Shown here piece by piece: positions 42,838 to 52,092 of a stretch of 64,000 bases of DNA. The translations under genes and the position numbers were made by a program. Origin of the DNA: Pseudomonas asturiensis. Lineage in GTDB: Bacteria; Pseudomonadota; Gammaproteobacteria; Pseudomonadales; Pseudomonadaceae. The notes under the pieces are model-generated. The model made no database searches and was not told the DNA's origin. It saw only the letters and a program-made list of their open reading frames with translations. The stretch is from assembly GCF_900143095.1 (NCBI RefSeq), contig NZ_FRDA01000024.1, positions 17,671 to 81,670 of the forward strand, read 5' to 3'. How positions within the stretch are numbered: the first letter of the stretch is position 1; every line of letters begins with the position of its first letter.

Positions 42838-42852
42838 TGTGATCTTATAACA
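42838..42852 (-). promoter_or_regulatory. Zur-like box upstream of the zrgA operon
   Basis: TGTGATCTTATAACA matches the Zur palindrome pattern TGTTAT-N3-ATAACA at 11 of 12 defined bases. It is the only such site found in this gap. Binding by Zur is inferred. Confidence 0.6.
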
Positions 42853-43062
42853 AGTCGTTGGCAGAGTAAGGTTTTTTTCCGTCACGCACGTGCGGCTGTC
42901 AGAGAATCAGGAATAGCCCGGCGCGCGATTATGTCGAACCGTTCTCATGGACCCGGTCGTCAGGTTCTACCCTCAGTGAGGTAGTCGCTGAATGGATGCC
43001 GGATGCGTCGTCAGTGCCTGTCATACCGCCAAGGATCAGCATCGCCTCAAGGAAGACACCTC

Positions 43063-43485
43063 ATGAGAAAGCTCCATCCCAACGTCGAAACCCTGCGTGC
43101 GGTCTATAAGGATCTGGCGCGCATCGCCGAGTTCGCTGACCACGACATCGTGCTTCACAAGGCCGACCGGGGTGCCCGGGGCGGCTTGTCCATGGTCATC
43201 GGCAGGCGCTCGGTGCACAACCATGAGCTGGACCTGATCGAGCACACGCGGCAAACCCTGTCTATGGAGGTCCACGAGATCGTGGCCGACGATTACTTCG
43301 GCACGGTCATCGGCTGTATGCGCGCCACCTGCGATCGCCAGAAAATCGCCATGCCATTCTGCGGACTGTGGCGATTTCGCGATGGCAAGATTGTCGAGCA
43401 CTGGGAAAATGTTTACGACATCAGGGCGTTCGCCAGCTTCATGATGGGCGATGAATCGCTGACGAGCCGCTGGCTGAGTGCCTGA
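43063..43485 (+). CDS. NTF2-like / SnoaL-like protein
   Basis: The 140-residue protein has the small cone-fold pattern of the NTF2-like superfamily (CGLWRFRDGKIVEHWENVYDIRAF near the end, quoted in part). These proteins are often small enzymes or binding proteins. The open frame begins at 43003; the ATG at 43063 follows AAGGAAG. The function is unknown. Confidence 0.72.
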   Translation: MRKLHPNVETLRAVYKDLARIAEFADHDIVLHKADRGARGGLSMVIGRRSVHNHELDLIEHTRQTLSMEVHEIVADDYFGTVIGCMRATCDRQKIAMPFCGLWRFRDGKIVEHWENVYDIRAFASFMMGDESLTSRWLSA

Positions 43486-43546
43486 GCGTGGGAATGTGCG
43501 CTCGCCTGTGGGAGCATGTGCGTCTGAATATCATCAGGTGCATGTC

Positions 43547-43900
43547 ATGTTGCGTATTCGTGGAACCGTAGGCCAGTGGCCGGTGGATTTGACGCTGGAG
43601 CTGGACGAAGGCGATTGGGCTCAATTGGGCGCGCAGTTGAAGGCGTCGGCGCCAGAAGCTGCTGCGGCCATTGTCGAGAGCAGGCCAGTCAATCAGGACG
43701 ACAAGGCCTGGCAGGTGGCGCAGGACCTGTTGCAGAAGGCCGGGCAGATGAGCGGGCCGGATCTGCTGGCTCAACTGGAGGGCGTGGCGGGCAGCACGGC
43801 AGCAGGTAAACGCTTGCTGGTGCGCTTGCGTCATTGCGCGAACGTGAAGGTCGAGAGCGGGGCGCATGCGCCGCTGTACAGCTGGGTTGCGGCGACGTGA
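43547..43900 (+). CDS. Conserved hypothetical protein
   Basis: I do not recognise a domain in this 117-residue protein (MLRIRGTVGQWPVDLTLELDE...). It looks soluble, with a beta-rich start and an alanine-rich helical middle. The open frame begins at 43478 but the ATG at 43547 avoids a REP-like stretch. The family seems confined to Pseudomonas. Confidence 0.6.
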   Translation: MLRIRGTVGQWPVDLTLELDEGDWAQLGAQLKASAPEAAAAIVESRPVNQDDKAWQVAQDLLQKAGQMSGPDLLAQLEGVAGSTAAGKRLLVRLRHCANVKVESGAHAPLYSWVAAT

Positions 43901-43951
43901 TGTAACGCTGGCCGGGTCTGGCATCTTCAGGGCGCCAGACCCAGCAGGGGC

Positions 43952-44824
43952 TTAGTACAGCGCGGCGAACAACTTGCGACGGTACATCGTCACCAGCGGA
44001 TGGTCGTTGCCCAGCAGGTCGAATACCTGCAGCAATGTCTTGTGCGGCAGGCCTTCGGCATAGTTGCGATTGCGGATGAACAGCTTGAGCAGGCCGTCCA
44101 GCGCGGCTTCGTACTGCTGACGGGACAACTGCTGGATCGCCAGTTGATGAGACGCTTCGTCATCCTGCGGGTTCTGCGCCAGGCGGCTTTTCAGCTCGGC
44201 GGCATCCGGCAGGGTGGCGGCTTCGGCGAGAAAGGTCAGTTGCGCCTTCGCGCCGGCCAGTTCGGCCTTGTGGGCGTCGCTCTTGACGGCATCCAGCACC
44301 TGACGCGCCTCACTCAGCTCGCCACGTTCTGCCAGGCAGCGCGCGTATAGAATCAGCGCCGCAGCATTGGTGTTGTCCTCACCCAGCACGACCTTGAGCA
44401 TCGCTTCGGCGTCGGCAAAGCGACTTTCGGCGAACAGCGCTTGTGCCTGCTTGAGCGGATCGGCAGCGGGTGGTGGTGGCATGACCACGTGCTGTTCGAG
44501 AATCTTGCGGATTTCCGATTCCGGCTGGGCTCCGGCAAAACCGTCCACCGGCTGGCCATCCTTGAACAGCACCACGGTGGGCAGGCTGCGAATCCCGAAG
44601 CGGGCAACGATGTCCTGCTCGATGTCGCAATTGACCTTGGCGAGCAGCAATTCGCCCTGATAGCTCTCGGTGATCTGTTGCAGCAATGGCATCAGCACCT
44701 TGCAGGGCGCACACCACTCGGCCCAGAAATCCACCAGCACGGGTTGGTCGAATGACTTGTCGATCACCAACTGATCGAACGTTGCCGTGGTTGCATCGAA
44801 GATGTAAGCAGTGTCCTGGCTCAT
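43952..44824 (-). CDS. Thioredoxin-like co-chaperone YbbN/CnoX
   Basis: The 290-residue protein has an N-terminal thioredoxin domain (QPVLVDFWAEWCAPCKVLMPLL) and a C-terminal TPR region from about residue 120 to the end. The active-site motif is WCAPC rather than WCGPC, as in several YbbN proteins with a chaperone-like role. CnoX protects proteins from over-oxidation and passes them to GroEL. The open frame extends to 44875, but the ATG at 44824 (MSQDTAYIFDATTATF) matches the family. Confidence 0.88.
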   Translation of the reverse strand: MSQDTAYIFDATTATFDQLVIDKSFDQPVLVDFWAEWCAPCKVLMPLLQQITESYQGELLLAKVNCDIEQDIVARFGIRSLPTVVLFKDGQPVDGFAGAQPESEIRKILEQHVVMPPPPAADPLKQAQALFAESRFADAEAMLKVVLGEDNTNAAALILYARCLAERGELSEARQVLDAVKSDAHKAELAGAKAQLTFLAEAATLPDAAELKSRLAQNPQDDEASHQLAIQQLSRQQYEAALDGLLKLFIRNRNYAEGLPHKTLLQVFDLLGNDHPLVTMYRRKLFAALY

Positions 44825-44949
44825 TGCGCGTCTCGGAGAATCTGAATGCCGCCAACTATAAAGCCCGCCGGGCAATGCTGAAAGCGATGTCTCGGCAAGC
44901 GGCGTGAGTGATCAGGCGATCAGGTTGGCCGAGCGCCTGTTCCAACTGT

Positions 44950-45187
44950 GCGAGAAGGCTTGCCGGCGACACGGGGACGGGGGGCGTTCCACTTGTCCGC
45001 GAGAGGCAGGTACATCCGACAAATAATCAGCAACTGAAACACAGTATTCGCGGACAAGTCCGCTCCCACCAGGTCCGGTGTTTGCTGCGCGACAGCGCGG
45101 CGTAGAAAACGGCGCGGGAGCTCCTGTCGAACAGGACGCAACTTACTGACCACACGCGCTTTCGTGGGAGCGAGCTTGCTCGCAAAA
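44950..45187. repeat. REP-like repeats in the 442-base gap before the methyltransferase gene
   Basis: Copies are seen at about 44950-44970 (GAGAAGGCTTGCCGGCGAC), 44991-45005 with 45047-45068 (a pair around TTGTCCGCG / CGCGGACAAGTCCGC), and 45163-45183 (GTGGGAGCGAGCTTGCTCGC). No gene is seen between 44825 and 45266. Confidence 0.7.
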
Positions 45188-45266
45188 GGGCCAGCACATT
45201 TAGTTTCATCCATTGAGGCGTCCGGGGTCATTCGACCCGCTCATCTCTCACTCGGATGGCGGGTGT

Positions 45267-45956
45267 TCAGCGAACGCTCACGTGCCCGCGAAACGCCGAT
45301 TGCGCGCGCACGGCATGATACAGGCTCACATCGCGAAACTCGTGCGGCTCAGCCAGGTCAGGCAGGGTCAGCGCATGCAGCATCCCAAGGCGCTGATACG
45401 CAGGATGCTGAAAATCCCGAACCCTGGAGTCGGCCACCAGCGCCTCGCGACCCCGGCTCAGAAAGTGATCGAGCAACGGCAGGTTGGCGCGGTCGTAAAG
45501 TACGTCGGCGACCAGGATCAGGTCGAAGCGGTCAGCTTCGGCGAAGAAGTCCGTCGAGTAACCCAGTTGCACGTCGTTAAGGTCGGCGTTGGCCTTGCAC
45601 GCAGCGAGGGCCAAGGGATCAAGGTCACAGGCGACCACTTCAAGCGCTCCGGCCCGGGCGGCAGCAATCCCCGCCACGCCAGAGCCTGCGCCGAAATCCA
45701 GCACCCGCTTGTCTTTCACCCGGTGCGGCTGTTCAGCCAGAAAACGCGCCAGTGCCAGGCCACTTGCCCAGCAGAAACCCCAGTAAGGCGGCTCCTCCAG
45801 AATGCGGCGTGTTTCCTCGGGGCTGAAAGCGCGGTCCATGTTATCCGCACCGATCAGCCACAGCGTCAGCGACGTTTGCGGCAGCGCTGTGGCGACCAGT
45901 CGGGCATCGCCGAGCAGCTCGCCCAGCGCCTGCTGAAGGTGTTGCGGGGCGATCAT
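45267..45956 (-). CDS. Class I SAM-dependent methyltransferase (ETFB/L11 methyltransferase-like)
   Basis: The 229-residue protein has the SAM-binding motif VLDFGAGSGVAGIAAARAG and the following acidic ACDLDPLAL, then the catalytic-region motif LILVADVLYD. It resembles lysine protein methyltransferases of the PrmA / ETFB group. Its ATG (45956) overlaps the stop of the lipoprotein gene (ATGA), so they are cotranscribed. The substrate is unknown. Confidence 0.78.
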   Translation of the reverse strand: MIAPQHLQQALGELLGDARLVATALPQTSLTLWLIGADNMDRAFSPEETRRILEEPPYWGFCWASGLALARFLAEQPHRVKDKRVLDFGAGSGVAGIAAARAGALEVVACDLDPLALAACKANADLNDVQLGYSTDFFAEADRFDLILVADVLYDRANLPLLDHFLSRGREALVADSRVRDFQHPAYQRLGMLHALTLPDLAEPHEFRDVSLYHAVRAQSAFRGHVSVR

Positions 45957-46402
45957 GGTGCCGTGACGAACTGCAGTTGTCCCAACGCCTGCGTGCTGGC
46001 CTGCTGGATGCGCATCGACGGCAGATGCAGAATCAACTGGCCTGACTTGCTGGCGCGGCCGCGCAGCTCGACGCGTCCATCCACCGGAAAGGCTTCCGGG
46101 TTGAAGCGCAGTTGAAAGGGCAGCGACTGTCCGTTGCCTTGCAGTTTGGTGCTGGTCAGCAGTTTTTGCGGCCGGTTGCGTTCATCCACCACCAGCATCG
46201 CCAATTCGACCTCAGCGCCCGCCGGTACGCCCAGCAGTTGACCGCTGAGTTCACGTTGATAAGGCAGCAGCGGACCGGGGCCGGCAGGCACCTTGATCGC
46301 CGGTGCGGCAGGCTTGGCCGGGACCGGTTCAGGGGCGTCGTTGCTGCTGCAGGCGGCCAGCAAACCGAAAAGGCCGAATAAAAACAGAGGGCGTAGCGTC
46401 AT
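45953..46402 (-). CDS. YbaY-like lipoprotein
   Basis: The 149-residue product has a lipoprotein signal (MTLRPLFLFGLFGLLAACSSN with lipobox LAAC). The YbaY-like body resembles a type III secretion pilotin fold (YQRELSGQLLGVPAGAEVELAMLVVDE in part). The frame opens with GTG 46414, but GGAG before ATG 46402 supports that start. It is probably anchored in the outer membrane. Confidence 0.77.
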   Translation of the reverse strand: MTLRPLFLFGLFGLLAACSSNDAPEPVPAKPAAPAIKVPAGPGPLLPYQRELSGQLLGVPAGAEVELAMLVVDERNRPQKLLTSTKLQGNGQSLPFQLRFNPEAFPVDGRVELRGRASKSGQLILHLPSMRIQQASTQALGQLQFVTAP

Positions 46403-46581
46403 CAAGAGCTCCACAAGACAAAAATCAAAGGCTGTACGACGCCCTGTATCGATGCAGTATTACCGAGCTCGGGCAATTTCACATCACGTTGCTGCGCGTC
46501 TATATACCGTAAACCCCAAGCCTTGTCTTGCCAGCGGGATGCGCTACCATGGCGCTCCTCATTTTTTTGTTGCCTGCCACC

Positions 46582-47046
46582 ATGCACTGTCCCTTCTGCG
46601 GTGCCAATGACACCAAAGTCATCGATTCCCGCCTGGTTGCCGAAGGCGAGCAAGTACGCCGTCGCCGCGAATGTCTGGCCTGCGGCGAGCGCTTCACCAC
46701 GTTCGAAACCGCCGAGCTGGTCCTGCCGCGCCTGATCAAGACCGACGGCAGCCGTCAGCCCTTCGATGAAGAGAAGCTGCGCGCGGGCATGCAGCGCGCC
46801 CTTGAAAAGCGCCCGGTGAGTGTCGAGCGTCTGGAAGCTGCGCTGGCGCATATCAAGCACAAGCTGCGGGCCACGGGCGAGCGTGAAGTCAAATCCCTCG
46901 TTGTCGGCGAACTGGTCATGACCGAACTGCAAAAGCTCGACGAAGTGGCCTACATCCGGTTTGCCTCGGTCTACCGGCGCTTTCAGGACCTCAACGAATT
47001 CCGCGAAGAAATTGACCGCCTGGCCCGCGAGCCGGGCAAGGAATGA
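46582..47046 (+). CDS. nrdR: Ribonucleotide reductase regulator NrdR
   Basis: NrdR represses ribonucleotide reductase genes. The 154-residue product has a zinc ribbon (Cys3, Cys6, Cys31, Cys34 in MHCPFCG...CLACGERF) and an ATP-cone domain from about residue 49 (LIKTDGSRQPFDEEKLRAGM). The open frame starts at 46528 but ATG 46582 matches the family start. The stop overlaps ribD by 4 bases. Confidence 0.95.
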   Translation: MHCPFCGANDTKVIDSRLVAEGEQVRRRRECLACGERFTTFETAELVLPRLIKTDGSRQPFDEEKLRAGMQRALEKRPVSVERLEAALAHIKHKLRATGEREVKSLVVGELVMTELQKLDEVAYIRFASVYRRFQDLNEFREEIDRLAREPGKE

Positions 47047-48188
47047 GTGCATTGCTGACTGAACAGGCTGCTCTGGACGTTCATTACATGGCGCGGGCGC
47101 TGGAGCTGGCGCGCAAAGGGCTGTATTCCACGCACCCCAATCCTCGGGTCGGTTGCGTGATCGTGCGGGAAGGACAGATCGTCGGCGAAGGCTGGCACGC
47201 TCGTGCGGGCGAGCCCCACGCCGAAGTCCATGCCTTGCGTCAGGCGGGTGAACAGGCCAGGGGCGCGACCGCCTACGTCACCCTTGAGCCTTGCAGCCAC
47301 CATGGTCGTACGCCGCCCTGCGCCGACGCTCTGGTCAATGCCGGGGTTGCGCGGGTGGTGGCGTCCATGCAGGACCCTAACCCTGAAGTGGCCGGTCGTG
47401 GTCTGCTGCGCTTGATGACTGCCGGCATTGCCGTGCAGTGCGGCGTGCTGGAGTCCGAGGCACGAGCGTTGAACAAGGGGTTCATCAAACGCATGGAAAC
47501 CGGTCTGCCCTACGTGCGGGTCAAGCTGGCGATGAGTCTGGACGGCCGGACGGCCATGGCCAGTGGTGAAAGCCAGTGGATTACCGGGCCTGAGGCGCGC
47601 TCTGCGGTTCAGCGTCTACGCGCACAGTCGAGCGTGGTGCTGACGGGGGCTGATACGGTTCTGGCCGACAAGGCACGTCTGACCGTTCGCCCGGATGAAC
47701 TGGGCCTGAATGCCGAACTGAGTGCATTGGCTGCTGCGCGCGCGCCGCTGCGGGTATTGATCGATGGGCGTCTGCGCGTGCCGCTGGACGCACCATTCTT
47801 TCAGGCGGGCAATGCCCTCGTTGCCACCTGCGCCGCTGCATCGGCCCGTGGCCGCTATCACGATGAAGGCCATGAAATTGTTGCCCTGGCCGACAGCGCC
47901 GGACACGTAGACCTGCGCAAGTTGCTCACCGAACTGGGCACGCGTGGCGTCAACGAGGTGCTGGTCGAAGCCGGTCCGCGTCTGGCGGGTGCTTTCACGC
48001 GTCTGGGGCTGGTCGACGAGTTCCAGATTTTCATCGCTGGCAAGTTTCTGGGTTCCTCGGCCCGGCCTCTGCTCGACCTGCCGTTGGCGCAGATGAGCGA
48101 AGCGCTGGAGCTGAACATCGTAGAAATGCGTGCCGTCGGCAATGACTGGCGAGTCATCGCTCTCCCTGTTCCCGTACCCGGCGTATAA
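47043..48188 (+). CDS. ribD: Riboflavin biosynthesis deaminase/reductase RibD
   Basis: RibD performs two steps: deamination of the pyrimidine and reduction of the ribosyl group. The 381-residue product has the zinc deaminase motifs HAEVHAL and PCSHHGRTPPCADAL, and a DHFR-like C-terminal reductase domain from about residue 155 (YVRVKLAMSLDGRTA). It starts in the nrdR stop (ATGA). Confidence 0.95.
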   Translation: MSALLTEQAALDVHYMARALELARKGLYSTHPNPRVGCVIVREGQIVGEGWHARAGEPHAEVHALRQAGEQARGATAYVTLEPCSHHGRTPPCADALVNAGVARVVASMQDPNPEVAGRGLLRLMTAGIAVQCGVLESEARALNKGFIKRMETGLPYVRVKLAMSLDGRTAMASGESQWITGPEARSAVQRLRAQSSVVLTGADTVLADKARLTVRPDELGLNAELSALAAARAPLRVLIDGRLRVPLDAPFFQAGNALVATCAAASARGRYHDEGHEIVALADSAGHVDLRKLLTELGTRGVNEVLVEAGPRLAGAFTRLGLVDEFQIFIAGKFLGSSARPLLDLPLAQMSEALELNIVEMRAVGNDWRVIALPVPVPGV

Positions 48189-48234
48189 TTCCCGACTTTC
48201 GCCCAGCGCGAAGCCCTAGTTTTCCGGAGGACCC

Positions 48235-48897
48235 ATGTTTACCGGCATCATCGCATCCATCGGCAGCATCCGCGCCCTGACCCCTAAAGGCGGCGATGTC
48301 CGCGTTTATGTGGAAACCGGCAAGCTCGACCTGAGCGACGTCCAGTTGGGCGACAGCATCGCGGTCAACGGCGTGTGCCTGACCGCCGTCGAACTGCCAG
48401 GCGACGGATTCTGGGCCGACGTCAGTCGCGAAACCCTTACCGTTACCGCGTTCGTCGATCTCAAGGCTGGCAGCCGCGTGAATCTGGAAAAGGCCCTGAC
48501 GCCGACTACGCGTCTGGGTGGTCATCTGGTCAGCGGTCACGTCGACGGCGTGGGCGAGATCGTCTCGCGTGAAGATAACGCCCGCGCCATCCAGTTCCGG
48601 GTCCGTGCGCCCCGTGAGCTGGCCAAGTACATCGCCCACAAAGGGTCGATCACGGTCGACGGCACCAGCCTGACGGTGAACTCGATCAACGGTGCCGAAT
48701 TCGAGCTGACCATCGTTCCGCACACGCTCAGCGAAACCATCATGTCCGACTATCGCCCTGGCCGTAAGGTCAACCTGGAAGTCGACCTGCTGGCGCGCTA
48801 TCTGGAGCGTCTGCTGCTGGGCGACAAGGCCGCAGATCCGAGTCACGGCACCCTCACTGAAAGCTTTCTGGCCGAGAACGGCTACCTCAAATCCTGA
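48235..48897 (+). CDS. ribC: Riboflavin synthase, alpha chain
   Basis: It makes riboflavin from two molecules of dimethyl-ribityllumazine. The 220-residue product starts MFTGIIASIGSIRAL and has two similar lumazine-binding halves (GVCLTAVEL... and GTSLTVNSI...). The RBS CCGGAGGACCC is clear. The gene is called ribC in Pseudomonas and E. coli, and ribE in Bacillus. Confidence 0.95.
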   Translation: MFTGIIASIGSIRALTPKGGDVRVYVETGKLDLSDVQLGDSIAVNGVCLTAVELPGDGFWADVSRETLTVTAFVDLKAGSRVNLEKALTPTTRLGGHLVSGHVDGVGEIVSREDNARAIQFRVRAPRELAKYIAHKGSITVDGTSLTVNSINGAEFELTIVPHTLSETIMSDYRPGRKVNLEVDLLARYLERLLLGDKAADPSHGTLTESFLAENGYLKS

Positions 48898-48918
48898 ATT
48901 GATTGAAGGGGGTGCCGC

Positions 48919-50010
48919 GTGGCGCTCAACAGTATCGAAGAACTGGTAGAAGACATTCGCCAGGGCAAGATGGTCATCCTGATGGACGACGAAGACCGCG
49001 AGAACGAAGGCGACCTGATCATGGCCGCCGAGTGCGTGAAGCCTGAGCACATCAATTTCATGGCGCGCTTTGCCCGTGGCCTGATCTGCATGCCGATGAC
49101 CCGCGAGCGCTGCGAAACCCTGAAGCTGCCGCTGATGGCGCCGCGTAACGGTTCCGGCTTCGGCACCAAGTTCACCGTCTCCATCGAAGCCGCCGAAGGC
49201 GTGACCACCGGCATCTCGGCTGCAGACCGTGCGCGTACCGTGCAGGCCGCTGCCGCCAAGGACGCCAAGGCAGACGACATCGTCAGTCCCGGTCACATCT
49301 TCCCGCTGATGGCTCAGGCTGGCGGCACACTGGCACGCGCCGGTCATACCGAAGCGGCTTGCGACCTGGCGCGCATGGCCGGTTTCGAGCCGACAGGCCT
49401 GATCTGCGAAGTGATGAACGACGACGGCACCATGTCGCGTCGTGCAGAACTCGAGGCGTTTGCCCTTGAGCATGACATCAAGATCGGCACCATCGCTGAT
49501 CTGATTCACTATCGGATGATCCATGAACGTACCGTTCAGCGGATTGCCGAGCAGCCAATGGACAGCGAGCTGGGGCATTTCAACCTGGTGACCTACCGCG
49601 ACTCGGTTGAGGGTGACGTTCACCTGGCACTGACGCTGGGCAAGATCTGCGCTGAAGAACCGACGCTTGTGCGTGTCCACAACATGGACCCGCTGCGCGA
49701 CCTGCTGATGGTCAAACAGCCCGGTCGCTGGAGCCTGAGAGCCGCCATGAGCGCGGTCTCCAGGGCCGGTAGCGGTGTGGTTCTGCTGCTGGGCCATCCG
49801 CTGGATGGCGACGTGGTGCTGGCCCATATTCGCGAAACGGCCGGGCAACAACCGGTCAAGACGCCGACCACTTACAGCACCGTCGGTGCGGGTTCGCAGA
49901 TCCTTCGTGACCTGGGCGTACGCAAAATGCGCCTGATGAGTTCGCCAATGAAGTTCAATGCGATATCCGGTTTCGATCTGGAAGTTGTAGAATACGTGCC
50001 CTCCGAATAA
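48919..50010 (+). CDS. ribB: RibBA: DHBP synthase with degenerate GTP cyclohydrolase II domain
   Basis: The 363-residue product has an N-terminal dihydroxybutanone phosphate synthase domain (MVILMDDEDRENEGDLIMAAE in part, GHTEAACDLARMAG) with the acidic catalytic region. The C-terminal domain resembles GTP cyclohydrolase II, but the zinc-binding cysteines of the CxxxxxxxxxxCxC type found in RibA are missing (here VHNMDPLRDLLMVK). A functional RibA is encoded at 52242. The start is GTG 48919 after AAGGGGGTGCC. Confidence 0.93.
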   Translation: MALNSIEELVEDIRQGKMVILMDDEDRENEGDLIMAAECVKPEHINFMARFARGLICMPMTRERCETLKLPLMAPRNGSGFGTKFTVSIEAAEGVTTGISAADRARTVQAAAAKDAKADDIVSPGHIFPLMAQAGGTLARAGHTEAACDLARMAGFEPTGLICEVMNDDGTMSRRAELEAFALEHDIKIGTIADLIHYRMIHERTVQRIAEQPMDSELGHFNLVTYRDSVEGDVHLALTLGKICAEEPTLVRVHNMDPLRDLLMVKQPGRWSLRAAMSAVSRAGSGVVLLLGHPLDGDVVLAHIRETAGQQPVKTPTTYSTVGAGSQILRDLGVRKMRLMSSPMKFNAISGFDLEVVEYVPSE

Positions 50011-50025
50011 ATACCGGCCGGTCGA

Positions 50026-50047
50026 AGCGCGCAAAAGCGTGTTTTTT
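50026..50047 (+). terminator. Weak terminator after ribBA
   Basis: Stem GCGCGC / GCGTGT (with G-T pairs), loop AAAA, followed by TTTTT. Confidence 0.5.
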
Positions 50048-50059
50048 GCGTCCATTGAC

Positions 50060-50087
50060 CTGACAGTTGTGATTCGTGGCCTAAAAT
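50060..50087 (+). promoter_or_regulatory. Candidate promoter of ribH-nusB-thiL
   Basis: CTGACA (50060-50065), 16 bases, TAAAAT (50082-50087). No FMN riboswitch sequence is seen in this 129-base gap. Confidence 0.55.
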
Positions 50088-50139
50088 CCTCCAAAGTCCG
50101 CCCCAAGGCGGGCTTGCTCTTTAATACGAGACTCACCGA

Positions 50140-50616
50140 ATGACCTTGAAGACCATCGAAGGTACCTTCATCGCCCCCCAAGGCCGCTACGCCTTGGTGG
50201 TTGGCCGTTTCAACAGCTTCGTCGTGGAAAGCCTGGTGAGCGGTGCCGTTGATGCGCTGGTACGCCATGGCGTGAGCGAAAGCGACATCACCATCATCCG
50301 TGCGCCGGGTGCGTTCGAGATTCCACTGGTTGTGCAGAAAGTTGCGCAGCGTAGCGAGTTCGCAGCCATTGTCGCGCTGGGCGCGGTGATTCGGGGTGGC
50401 ACTCCGCACTTCGAATACGTGGCCGGTGAGTGCGTCAAAGGCCTGTCTCAGGTTTCCATGGAATTCGGTGTTCCGGTTGCCTTCGGCGTGTTGACCGTTG
50501 ATTCGATCGAGCAAGCCATCGAGCGTTCTGGCACCAAGGCGGGTAACAAGGGCGCTGAAGCCGCCTTGTCCGCCATCGAAATGGTCAGTCTGCTGTCGCA
50601 GCTGGAGGCCAAGTGA
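50140..50616 (+). CDS. ribH: 6,7-dimethyl-8-ribityllumazine synthase
   Basis: RibH joins dihydroxybutanone phosphate with the pyrimidine to make lumazine. The 158-residue product has family blocks [24 protein letters not shown] and [15 protein letters not shown] with the catalytic His. The stop overlaps nusB by 4 bases. Confidence 0.96.
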
Positions 50617-51110
50617 TTTCCGACGATACCGATCAGTTCAACCCGCGCGATGCCAAGTCGCCCGAGGCCGCCAAAGGCAAGAGCGCCAAGCGTCGCGAAG
50701 CGCGCCAGATGGCGACCCAGGCCCTGTATCAGTGGCATATGGCAGGTCATTCGCTGAACGAAATCGAGGCACAGTTCCGTGTCGATAACGATTTCAGCAA
50801 CGTTGACGGCGCTTACTTCCGTGAACTGCTGCACGGCGTCGCCACCAACAAGACCGAAATCGACACGGCGCTTTCGCCTTGCCTTGACCTGACCATCGAA
50901 GAGCTCGATCCGGTCGAGCTGGCGGTGCTGCGTCTGTCCACTTTCGAACTGCTCAAGCGCATCGACGTGCCTTATCGCGTCGTGATCAACGAAGGCATCG
51001 AACTGGCCAAGGTCTACGGCTCCACTGACGGCCACAAGTTCGTCAACGGTGTGCTGGACAAGCTGGCTCCACGCCTGCGTGAAGTCGAAGTGAAGGCTCA
51101 CAAGCGCTGA
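50613..51110 (+). CDS. nusB: Transcription antitermination protein NusB
   Basis: NusB with S10 (encoded at 2122) forms the RNA-binding core of rRNA antitermination. The 165-residue product has [18 protein letters not shown], and [33 protein letters not shown] near the end (in part). The start is GTG 50613, overlapping the ribH stop (GTGA). The N-terminus up to residue 17 is disordered-looking. Confidence 0.95.
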
Positions 51111-51126
51111 TCAGCGCCTGACCTTC

Positions 51127-52092
51127 ATGGGCGAGTTCGAGCTGATCCGTCATTACTTCGCCGCGGCGCCTTGTGCGCAGGCGAGCGAAGAAGTGGCGCT
51201 TGGCATCGGCGACGACTGCGCGCTGCTGGCGTTGCCGCCCGGCGAGCAGATGGCGATCTCCACCGACACCCTGGTTGCCGGGGTGCATTTTCCGGACGTC
51301 TGCGATCCTTTTCTGCTTGGCCAGCGTGCGCTGGCGGTGTCGGCCAGTGATCTGGCGGCCATGGGCGCGCGTCCTGTCGGGTTTACCCTTGCTCTGACCC
51401 TGCCGGGCGTCGAGGCCGACTGGCTGGAAGCGTTCGCCCGTGGCTTGAGTCAGATGGCGCAGGGCTGTTCGCTGCGCCTGATCGGCGGCGACACCACCCG
51501 TGGGCCCTTGAGCCTCACCCTGACGGTGTTTGGCGGTGTGCCTGCCGGGCTTGCGCTGACGCGCAGCGGCGCTCGCGAAGGCGACCTGCTGTGCGTGGGT
51601 GGCGCGCTGGGTGACGCGGCTGCAGCCTTGCCGCTGGTATTGGGCGAGCGCAGTGCCGAGCCCTGCGTGGCCGAGCCGTTGCTGGCGCGTTACTGGTCGC
51701 CTCAGCCACAACTGGCGCTTGGTCAGGCCCTGCGTGGCAAGGCGACGTCTGCGCTGGACATCTCCGATGGCCTGCTTGCCGACTGTGGGCATATCGCCCG
51801 CGCATCGGGCGTGCGTCTGTTGATCGAGCGTGACACGCTCCCCCTGTCGGCTCAGCTACTCGGATTTTTCGATGCGCAGAACGCCAGGCAAGCGGCACTC
51901 AGTGGGGGCGACGACTATGTTCTGGCGTTCACGCTGCCCGCCGAGTACCTGGCGGGTCTACTGGACGCCGGCTGGCCTGTGCATGTCATCGGCCGGGTGA
52001 TTGCGGGGCAGGGTGTAGCGCTGATCGATGCCGATGGACAGGACGTGACGCCCTCCATTCGTGGCTATCAGCATTTTCGTGGTGAGTCGTGA
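51127..52092 (+). CDS. thiL: Thiamine-monophosphate kinase
   Basis: ThiL phosphorylates thiamine monophosphate to the active diphosphate. The 321-residue product has the family start GEFELIRHYFA, the ATP/Mg site GIGDDCALLAL, and STDTLVAGVHFP. The C-terminal SGGDDYVLAFT block is present. It follows nusB by 16 bases. No pgpA gene follows directly. Confidence 0.95.
   Translation: MGEFELIRHYFAAAPCAQASEEVALGIGDDCALLALPPGEQMAISTDTLVAGVHFPDVCDPFLLGQRALAVSASDLAAMGARPVGFTLALTLPGVEADWLEAFARGLSQMAQGCSLRLIGGDTTRGPLSLTLTVFGGVPAGLALTRSGAREGDLLCVGGALGDAAAALPLVLGERSAEPCVAEPLLARYWSPQPQLALGQALRGKATSALDISDGLLADCGHIARASGVRLLIERDTLPLSAQLLGFFDAQNARQAALSGGDDYVLAFTLPAEYLAGLLDAGWPVHVIGRVIAGQGVALIDADGQDVTPSIRGYQHFRGES

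Noticed and set aside
50011..50139. FMN riboswitch before ribH
   Set aside because: The conserved RFN sequence blocks are not present here or before ribD or riboflavin synthase.
48154..50514. 786-residue open frame on the minus strand
   Set aside because: It is antisense to riboflavin synthase, ribBA and ribH, has no family features and arises from the GC-rich codon pattern.
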